DNA of 64,000 nt, from assembly GCA_022601195.1 (NCBI GenBank), contig JAHZIX010000052.1, positions 1-64,000 of the forward strand, in the 5' to 3' direction. The stretch is from Deltaproteobacteria bacterium (GTDB lineage Bacteria; Acidobacteriota; Thermoanaerobaculia; Multivoradales; JAHZIX01). Position numbers and translations under genes: made by a program. Positions 57,451-64,000 of the stretch are shown here, piece after piece. Each line of letters begins with the position of its first letter. The stretch's first letter is position 1. The notes below the pieces were generated by a model, which was not told the DNA's origin, did not search any database, and saw nothing but the letters and a program-made list of their open reading frames with translations.

Positions 57451-59784
57451 CTAAACTTCGAGGGTGGATTGCTGGAGTGGAGGAGCATCCACCTCGATGG
57501 GCTTCAAGCCAACCGCTTCCAGGAGTCTTTGAAATCTTGGATTCGAACGTAGAGGATCGAAAGCCGGTTTGACAGCCAACCAGATGAGATCCGTACTTCG
57601 GCCAGCCAAGCCCTCGTCCAAAGCCTCCAACGCTTGCCGGGTGCGCCCCATCCCGACCTGCACCAATGCCATCAAGACCGGCGACACATAACGAAACTGA
57701 GCTAGTTCCCGCAGCTCCGCCAAAGCCCCTTCCGCCTTATCCCCTCGCCCAGCTTTGGCCGATAGGTAACCGAGTACCGCCGTCATCTCTGGGCTCCCAC
57801 CGGAAAGCTGAATCGCCAGCTCCACTTCCCGGAGGGCATCTTCATGCTGCCCCAACTCACCGAGAGCCTGCCCGAGAAAGAGGTGGGCAATCGCGAAGCC
57901 CCCCTCCATCTCCAAGGCTTGCTCAAATTCCTTGACCGCCCGCTGGTAAGCCCGAGAGTAAAAAAAGCAAAGCCCAACGCTGACATTGATGGCCAGGGAC
58001 AATGGGTCGAGACGCAAGGCTCTGCGCAGCTGGGTCAGCGCTTCGTCGAAGCGCCCAGCGGGAATGAGACAGTGGTTGGCGTACCAGTGGTAGGCCGTCG
58101 GATAGCTGGGCCGAAGTCGAATTGCATGGCGAAAGAGCTCTGCGGCGCCAAGATAGTCCCAGTCGTAGGCCGCCCGCACACTGGCTTGCGCCGCGTACAC
58201 TTCCGCCAAACTGGCGTCGAGTTGTAGTGCCTGCTCCGCCGCCGCCGAGGACTTCGGCATGACTTCCCCCGGCGACTTCGCACCATAGACCCCTAGCACG
58301 GCGAAAGAATCGGCCAAACCAGCCAGTGCCCGAGCGTAGGTCGGATCTTCGTCGAGAGCTGCCTGAAAAAAGCCGATCCCCTTTTCGAGCTGACTCTCGG
58401 TTCTCTTGCTCCAGTGGTATCTCCCTTTGAGATAGAGGTGATAGGCATTCAGATTTCCCGGTTTGTCCACCTCGAGAACCAGCGATCGCTCTCCGCTCAG
58501 AGTCACTTCCAACGACTCCACGACCATGCGAGCGATATCGTCCTGAACTTCGAAGAGATCCTTGGCCTCCCGGTCATATCGCTCCGACCAGAGGTGATAG
58601 CCATCCGAAACCTTGGAGAGCTTGACCGTAATCCTGAGTCGCTCTACGGCCTTTCGAACACTCCCTTCGAGAACCGTATCGACATTGAGCTCCCGGCCAA
58701 TCTTTCGGATATCCACCGCTTTGCCCAAGAACTGGGCTGCTGAGGTTCGGGAGACCACCCGCAGACCTGGAACTCGGGTCAGAAGATGAATGAGCTCTTC
58801 CGCCAAGCCACAACAAAAATAGTCCTGATCCTGGTCAGCGCTGAGGTCCGAAAACGGCAACACTGCGATGGAGGTCGGTTGACTGACAACCTCGGGGACA
58901 CCTCGTAAGGAAAGAGTCTCGGAAGCCGGCCTCCAGGCAGGAGACTGAAGCTGGCCCGCCATCTCGGGGATCGTCTGGTACCTCGCCGCGGGATCTTTCT
59001 GTAGAGCTCTCTCCAGGACCGCCTCGATGTGATTCGATTCCGGTCTCCGATGCTCTCTCATGGGTGACGGCGTGTCGGTGAGAATGGAGAGAATCATCTC
59101 TCCCTGGCTCTCACCGGAAAACGGCAGGGAGCCGTTGATCATCTCGTAGAGCACAACACCCAACGACCAAATATCCCCACGCAGGTCAATACCTTGCCCC
59201 CGCAGGGCCTCCGGAGGCATGTAGCTGGTCGTCCCGAGGGCCTTCCCCGCCTGAGTCAGCCCCTTGGTCCCCGCTGCCTTGGCGACTCCGAAATCCAGGA
59301 TCTTGACCACCCCGTCGGGGGTAAGCATGAGATTTTCCGGCTTGATATCCCGATGAATGATCCCTTGTCGGTGAGCTTCCTCCAGACCCCGAGCCACTTG
59401 CAGTGAAATCTCGATGGCTTCTTGGATGGTCAGCGGTAGACGATCGATCCGCTCTCGAAGAGTTTCCCCCTCGTAGTACCCCATGGCAAAGAAAGGCCGC
59501 CCGGAGGGCAACTCGTCAACGGCAAAAATCGTGCAGATATTGGGGTGATCGAGCACGGAAGCGGATTGTGCTTCCTGAAGGAAACGCTCGCGAGCGGACT
59601 CATCGTCGAGACGTTCGATGGGAAGAAATTTGAGGGCCACCCAGCGTTTGAGACGCAAATCCTCAGCTCGGTAGACGACCCCCATGCCTCCGTGGCCGAT
59701 TTTCTCGACGACCTTGAAATGTGAAACCGTCTCGCCGATCAAAAGGTACGCCCTCCGAGCATCCTCCGGTTTACCCACTGCCAA
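57451..59784 (-). CDS. Serine/threonine protein kinase with TolB-like and TPR regions
   Basis: VVEKIGHGGMGVVYRAEDLRLKRWVALKFLP, IIHRDIKPENLMLTPDGVVKILDFGVAK; SIAVLPFSDLSADQDQDYFCCGLAEELIHLL; TPRs. Confidence 0.94.
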   Translation of the reverse strand: MAVGKPEDARRAYLLIGETVSHFKVVEKIGHGGMGVVYRAEDLRLKRWVALKFLPIERLDDESARERFLQEAQSASVLDHPNICTIFAVDELPSGRPFFAMGYYEGETLRERIDRLPLTIQEAIEISLQVARGLEEAHRQGIIHRDIKPENLMLTPDGVVKILDFGVAKAAGTKGLTQAGKALGTTSYMPPEALRGQGIDLRGDIWSLGVVLYEMINGSLPFSGESQGEMILSILTDTPSPMREHRRPESNHIEAVLERALQKDPAARYQTIPEMAGQLQSPAWRPASETLSLRGVPEVVSQPTSIAVLPFSDLSADQDQDYFCCGLAEELIHLLTRVPGLRVVSRTSAAQFLGKAVDIRKIGRELNVDTVLEGSVRKAVERLRITVKLSKVSDGYHLWSERYDREAKDLFEVQDDIARMVVESLEVTLSGERSLVLEVDKPGNLNAYHLYLKGRYHWSKRTESQLEKGIGFFQAALDEDPTYARALAGLADSFAVLGVYGAKSPGEVMPKSSAAAEQALQLDASLAEVYAAQASVRAAYDWDYLGAAELFRHAIRLRPSYPTAYHWYANHCLIPAGRFDEALTQLRRALRLDPLSLAINVSVGLCFFYSRAYQRAVKEFEQALEMEGGFAIAHLFLGQALGELGQHEDALREVELAIQLSGGSPEMTAVLGYLSAKAGRGDKAEGALAELRELAQFRYVSPVLMALVQVGMGRTRQALEALDEGLAGRSTDLIWLAVKPAFDPLRSNPRFQRLLEAVGLKPIEVDAPPLQQSTLEV

Positions 59785-60285
59785 CAGCCTGGAGAGGAGC
59801 CTCCCAAGGCTCCGGGCAAGGCTTTGACGGCGGCTTTTCGTCGAAAAGTGCTAGACAAACCTAGTTGTGTATCTGGCCTAGGTGTGCTTCTGGATCTTCG
59901 CCTAGACTCACCGCCGGACGCATCGCCCTCGTCGCCGAGGGACTCTCGTTACTGGCTGCTGAAATTCCCGAAGTCAACAAAGAGTATACCGTCACCGTGT
60001 CGGAGCCTCTTGGAACTGAGAATTTTCCTGCCACAATAACCGAAGCCAAGGGCATAGCGCCGACTTCCTCTGGCAACTGATTTCCAAGGCCGAGCCGCAA
60101 CCGCCCCTGGGACTCTGCAACCCGTCGTCTCTCTGGCAGTGAGGTAGTTTCAACTCGGCTTAGAAATTCCAGATCCAAGGGACGGATAGGCCTTCCCTCA
60201 GACCCTATTGGGCCGAAGCTATTCTCGGTAACTCAAGGCTGAGTAAGCGTTTAACGGTCTCACGGGTGGTTTCGCCCAGCAGCTT

Positions 60286-60510
60286 TGTGGAAATCTAGGT
60301 TCTCGTCCCTCGTCCATTTCTCTCAAAGCTAGACACCGTCAAGCTAAACAACTGAAAACAAAACACTTACAACAATGCACAATTTACAGGTCAAAACGCA
60401 AAAAGTCCCATAAAGAAGCAGGTTTATGGGACTATGGCACCCCTTTTCCACAAAGTTTTCCACAATCTCTGTGGAGAACTGGAAAGTGGTCGAAACTACC
60501 CTTCTTCACA
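60286..60510. promoter_or_regulatory. Cluster of DnaA-box-like 9-mers (candidate oriC or DnaA-binding regulatory region)
   Basis: TTTTCCACA at 60444-60452 and 60456-60464, TGTGGAGAA (reverse TTCTCCACA) at 60470-60478: each one mismatch from TTATCCACA. Weaker TGTGGAAAT at 60286-60294. AT-richer tract 60341-60420 alongside. Confidence 0.5.
60396..60433 (-). terminator. Perfect hairpin with minus-strand T-tract (candidate terminator or structural element)
   Basis: AGTCCCATAAA (60404-60414), 8-nt loop, TTTATGGGACT (60423-60433); minus-strand continuation TTTTGCG. Confidence 0.5.
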
Positions 60511-60700
60511 GCGAGATCCCGAGCCCAGCACATGGTAGAATCTGTGCCGTCCCGCTGCCCATCGGAGGAGGCTCCGGCTCTTGGCAATGGCTCCCAATGA
60601 TTCTCAGCGAGTGTGTCGCGGGAGGCGAGTTCAAGGCCATTGGATCGATCCGTGACGGAGTCAACATCTTCAGAGACGTTCGACTAGTACAGGAAACTGC

Positions 60701-61876
60701 ATGCGAATCTCGATCATCACCCTAGTCTTCGCACTGTTCGCACCGCTCGTTGCGACTGCAGCTTCTCCCCAGCTCGACGCCATCCGCGAGCAAGCTGAGA
60801 ACGGTCAACCCAGACAAGCGCTACAGCGTCTCAATACCTATCTGTCTCAACATCCCGGGGAATTTGACGGCTTGCTGCTCAAGGGAAACCTATTGATCGA
60901 AGCCAAGGCTCCCAACAAAGCTGAGGAGATCTACCAGCGCTTGATCCGCGACTTCCCTCAACAGCCGGAGCCCTACAACAACCTGGCGGTGCTCCATGCC
61001 ACCGAGGGTCGTTACGAGGACGCAGCGGAGGTCCTTCAGCAAGCCCTGTTCACCCACCCTAGCTATCGAGCCGCCTATGAGAATTTGGGCAAGGTCTATG
61101 GCCGCTTTGCCAGTCAGGCCTACACCGAAGCGTTAGGAGTCAGGCCGCCGGAGGACACCGAGCCCATTAACCTGGTCCTACTGGCAAAGGCGGAACCATC
61201 GGGACCGACGAGTCCCCAGGGAACGAGTCCCCAGATGGCTAGGGCACAGGTCGCGAGGCCACAGGCAGCTTCCAACTCTAGGCTCCCGCAACCGGGCCAA
61301 CCCCCTGCCAGACCCACCGTCTCTCGACCTAGCGAAACCTCTCGGCCAAGTGAAAGCCAGCGCCCGAAACCCGCCGGCCCGCAGGCAACCCAAGAGACCC
61401 CCACAACCCACTCTCGGAGCAGTGGGGCAGCCGAACCGGCAGCAGCAGTCCCGAGCACCTCGGAAGAAGCGACGATGGAAGCCACCCGGCCCGCCAGCAG
61501 TCCCGAGATCGCCTCCTCCACCGACCCAGATTTCGATTCCAATGCCATCACTCAAATGGTCAGAGCCTGGGCCCGGGCTTGGTCGGAGCAGCGAGTTTCC
61601 GACTACCTAGACTTCTACTCCAGGTCGTTTCGGCCGGAGTCAGGAGCTTCTCGGGAGGCCTGGGCGGCGCTGCGGCGCAGAAGAGTTCAGGGACCCAAAT
61701 CGATTCGAGTGGTCGTGAACGAATTTACTCCACCGGTGCTGCGGGAGGAGACTGCATCCATTACCTTCACTCAGATCTACAGCTCTGACAACTTCTCCGA
61801 CACGATGAGAAAAAGTCTAGTACTAGGCTGGGAAGAGGGTGCCTGGAGGATCCTCGCTGAAGGGGAGCAGCCTTGA
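60701..61876 (+). CDS. Secreted TPR protein with Ser/Pro-rich linker and C-terminal NTF2/Cds6-like domain
   Basis: Signal peptide; LLLKGNLLIEAKAPNKAEEIYQRLIRDFPQQPEPYNNLAVLHATEGRYEDAAEVL; C-term MVRAWARAWSEQRVSDYLDFYSRSFRP...WRILAEGEQ. Confidence 0.85.
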   Translation: MRISIITLVFALFAPLVATAASPQLDAIREQAENGQPRQALQRLNTYLSQHPGEFDGLLLKGNLLIEAKAPNKAEEIYQRLIRDFPQQPEPYNNLAVLHATEGRYEDAAEVLQQALFTHPSYRAAYENLGKVYGRFASQAYTEALGVRPPEDTEPINLVLLAKAEPSGPTSPQGTSPQMARAQVARPQAASNSRLPQPGQPPARPTVSRPSETSRPSESQRPKPAGPQATQETPTTHSRSSGAAEPAAAVPSTSEEATMEATRPASSPEIASSTDPDFDSNAITQMVRAWARAWSEQRVSDYLDFYSRSFRPESGASREAWAALRRRRVQGPKSIRVVVNEFTPPVLREETASITFTQIYSSDNFSDTMRKSLVLGWEEGAWRILAEGEQP

Positions 61877-63087
61877 GCATTCGACCCACCGAGCTCATCG
61901 CTTGGGGTTGCCTCGCGTTCTCGGTTCTGGGAGCCTCGCAGACCTCTGGATTGGATGTCGCTGAGCCCCTTCCAAAGGACGAGTATCTACCCCCTTCCAT
62001 ACAAGAACGCAGCTTGGTCACGGGACTTCTAGAGATCCGGCGAGGCCGCCTCGATACCGCTATGACGAACCTGGCTTCTCTGGTCAAGGAGCAGCCGGAC
62101 TTTCGATTGGCCAAACTGGTGTATGCCGACCTTCTCATGGTCAAGGCAGGGCGCTTTCATGGCTTTGGCAACGGCGGCCCCCGGGAGCTCGTCAGTGACC
62201 TTCGCCACGAAGCACAGGTCCGCCTACAGCGGTACATGGAGACTCCTCCGCCTGCCTCCATGCCCTCCAACATCATTCGACTACCAGAAGATATCGAGGC
62301 GGCTCTGGTTTTCGATGTGGACGGCCACCGCCTCTATATCGTTGGTCAGCAGCAAGGATCTCTGGTGCGAAGTGACGACTTCTACACCTCCATCGGCAAG
62401 GGAGGCATCGAGAAACAGGTAGAGGGAGACGAGAAGACCCCCCTGGGGGTCTACCACGTCGCCTCCTACCGATCTGCAAACAGTCTTCCGGATCTCTACG
62501 GAGCGGGAGCTTTTCCCATCAGCTACCCCAATAATTGGGATCGCCAGATGGGGCGAACCGGTAGCGGTATTTGGATACACGGCACGGAGTCCAACACCTT
62601 CAGTCGCCCCCCTCTCTCGAGCCGGGGATGTCTGACCCTCAGCAACCAGGACTTCGTAGAGCTACGAGAGGATGTCCGGGTAGGGCGCACTCCGGTCATC
62701 GTCAGCAGCGGCCTCCAGTGGTCCTCCAGCGAAGAGTTAGAGAACGCCAGACTTTCCATTACCTCTGCCCTGGAGTCCTGGAGACTCGACTGGGAAAGCC
62801 TCGACACGGAGCGATACCTTTCTCACTACTCCCGGACCTTTCGCAGTCGAAGCAGCAGGTTCCCTCAATTTGCTGCCCACAAGAGGAGAGTCAACCGGAG
62901 CAAGACCTTTGTTCAAGTTGACTTGAGCCAAGTTGGGATCTATCGCTATCCCGGGGAAGAAGAGACGATCCTGGTGGAGTTTCTTCAGGACTATAAGAGC
63001 TCAAACTTGAACGCGCAGCGCCGCAAGCATCAGTACTGGCGGCAAGAGGAAGGGGTCTGGAAAATCATCTTTGAGGGTGGCGCCTAG
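61873..63087 (+). CDS. L,D-transpeptidase (YkuD) with C-terminal NTF2/Cds6-like domain
   Basis: GIWIHGTESNTFSRPPLSSRGCLTLSNQDF catalytic motif; C-term ALESWRLDWESLDTERYLSHYSRTFRS...WKIIFEGGA. Confidence 0.92.
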   Translation: MSIRPTELIAWGCLAFSVLGASQTSGLDVAEPLPKDEYLPPSIQERSLVTGLLEIRRGRLDTAMTNLASLVKEQPDFRLAKLVYADLLMVKAGRFHGFGNGGPRELVSDLRHEAQVRLQRYMETPPPASMPSNIIRLPEDIEAALVFDVDGHRLYIVGQQQGSLVRSDDFYTSIGKGGIEKQVEGDEKTPLGVYHVASYRSANSLPDLYGAGAFPISYPNNWDRQMGRTGSGIWIHGTESNTFSRPPLSSRGCLTLSNQDFVELREDVRVGRTPVIVSSGLQWSSSEELENARLSITSALESWRLDWESLDTERYLSHYSRTFRSRSSRFPQFAAHKRRVNRSKTFVQVDLSQVGIYRYPGEEETILVEFLQDYKSSNLNAQRRKHQYWRQEEGVWKIIFEGGA

Positions 63088-63093
63088 AAAACG

Positions 63094-63978
63094 TCACCTA
63101 GCGAGTCTTTCCGGTTGGCGCAGCTCTGAGAGATGCTTCCTGATCCACCTCACCAGATCGACCCAAATCGCACTGCTTTCCTCACGACTTGGTAGCGAAA
63201 CCGCACTGGGTAATTCGAGAGTCACCACCGGAAGTCCGTTGTGAACACCCGCGTAGCGGCCCAAAGATCCGGGGTAGGTCCCTAGGAGCTTCAAATGGAG
63301 AGATCCCAACCGGTGTGGTGGGTCCTGGGGATCATCGAAATCCAAGATGTTGTGAGGAGCGTGAACGGAAACGATGACATCTGGACGAAAGCGGTCGATT
63401 TCCTCAGCGAGCCAGCGACTCTCGGGCTCACTCAAAGGGTCTGGACCTGGGTATCGGCGAGGATTGCGGCTGGTGCGCCGGACCCAATAGTCCCGGGTAG
63501 CTTCATGCCAGTCCGGACTCGGAAAGTTCCGGTTCAAATCGACACCGTTCTCGTTCATTCGTCGAGAAACGCCGCGCAATAGTCCGTCCGGGTTCAAGAC
63601 CGGGACGATCCGCCAGTGGAAGAGGCCCGAATGATGACGATCTAGGGTCGACATCCACCGAAAGACAATGCTGGTCGAAGAGTACTCATCTCCATGAATC
63701 CCTCCTACCAGAAGGACTCGCCCCATGGGCTCCCGAGTTGCCAGCGGTGGGAATTCCCGCACCAGAATCGGTATCCCTTTGACGGATGTAGCCTCGGATA
63801 GGTGCAGCCCGGAGCTAGTGCAATCCCGTTCCGAAACGCTATCTAGTTTCTCGGCCAACCGGGAACAAGTATTTTGGAAGCTCTGGACCGACTCCTCCGA
63901 GAGACGAAGAAGGGGAGCACGAAAGGCCGCAGCTTCCCAGGCGGGGACCAGGGTCAAACCCACCAAGATGACTCCCAC
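63094..63978 (-). CDS. M14-family zinc carboxypeptidase (murein peptide amidase-like)
   Basis: LLVGGIHGDEYSSTSIVFRWM (HxxE), LNPDGLLRGVSRRMNENGVDLNRNFPSPDW, VIVSVHAPHNILDFDDP, PVVTLELP. Confidence 0.9.
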   Translation of the reverse strand: MGVILVGLTLVPAWEAAAFRAPLLRLSEESVQSFQNTCSRLAEKLDSVSERDCTSSGLHLSEATSVKGIPILVREFPPLATREPMGRVLLVGGIHGDEYSSTSIVFRWMSTLDRHHSGLFHWRIVPVLNPDGLLRGVSRRMNENGVDLNRNFPSPDWHEATRDYWVRRTSRNPRRYPGPDPLSEPESRWLAEEIDRFRPDVIVSVHAPHNILDFDDPQDPPHRLGSLHLKLLGTYPGSLGRYAGVHNGLPVVTLELPSAVSLPSREESSAIWVDLVRWIRKHLSELRQPERLAR

Positions 63979-64000
63979 GGAACACCCCCGAACACACCTC

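Overview
The 64 kb window is a gene-dense bacterial chromosomal segment. Gene content is consistent with Acidobacteriota (Thermoanaerobaculia-like); this is inference, as no rRNA is present. Main blocks: (1) left edge cut inside an IS3-type transposase, then a VapBC-like toxin-antitoxin pair; (2) an 11-gene Bat/MoxR/VWA operon (4.7-16.4 kb) with a TlpA-BatD-like fusion at its head, three BatD-like proteins, a parvulin-less SurA-like protein and a BatC-like protein carrying polyQ and thrombospondin type-3 Ca2+ repeats; (3) aminotransferase, rsmA, GAF-GGDEF, ALDH7-type dehydrogenase, Na+/solute symporter, mqnA; (4) a housekeeping run on the minus strand (rho, engB, lon, clpX, clpP, tig, tRNA-Leu, tRNA-Lys, thiS); (5) a crotonase/thiolase cluster; (6) a sigma54-type regulator with altered Walker motifs beside rsfS-nadD-obgE-rpmA-rplU; (7) a histidine kinase divergent from an hsp20 gene whose promoter carries an inverted repeat; (8) a peptide ABC transporter without ATPases, queA, and gcvT-H-PA-PB; (9) an S12 beta-lactamase-fold protein lacking its catalytic residues, and an STPK-TolB-like-TPR kinase; (10) a long AT-richer intergenic region with clustered DnaA-box-like 9-mers (candidate oriC or DnaA-binding locus), then a peptidoglycan-remodelling locus (TPR-NTF2-like protein, L,D-transpeptidase, M14 carboxypeptidase). 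Several short-period degenerate tandem repeats (15, 17 and 20 bp) occur between genes. No CRISPR array, prophage or recognisable defence island was found. No searches were run; family names come from motifs read by eye.
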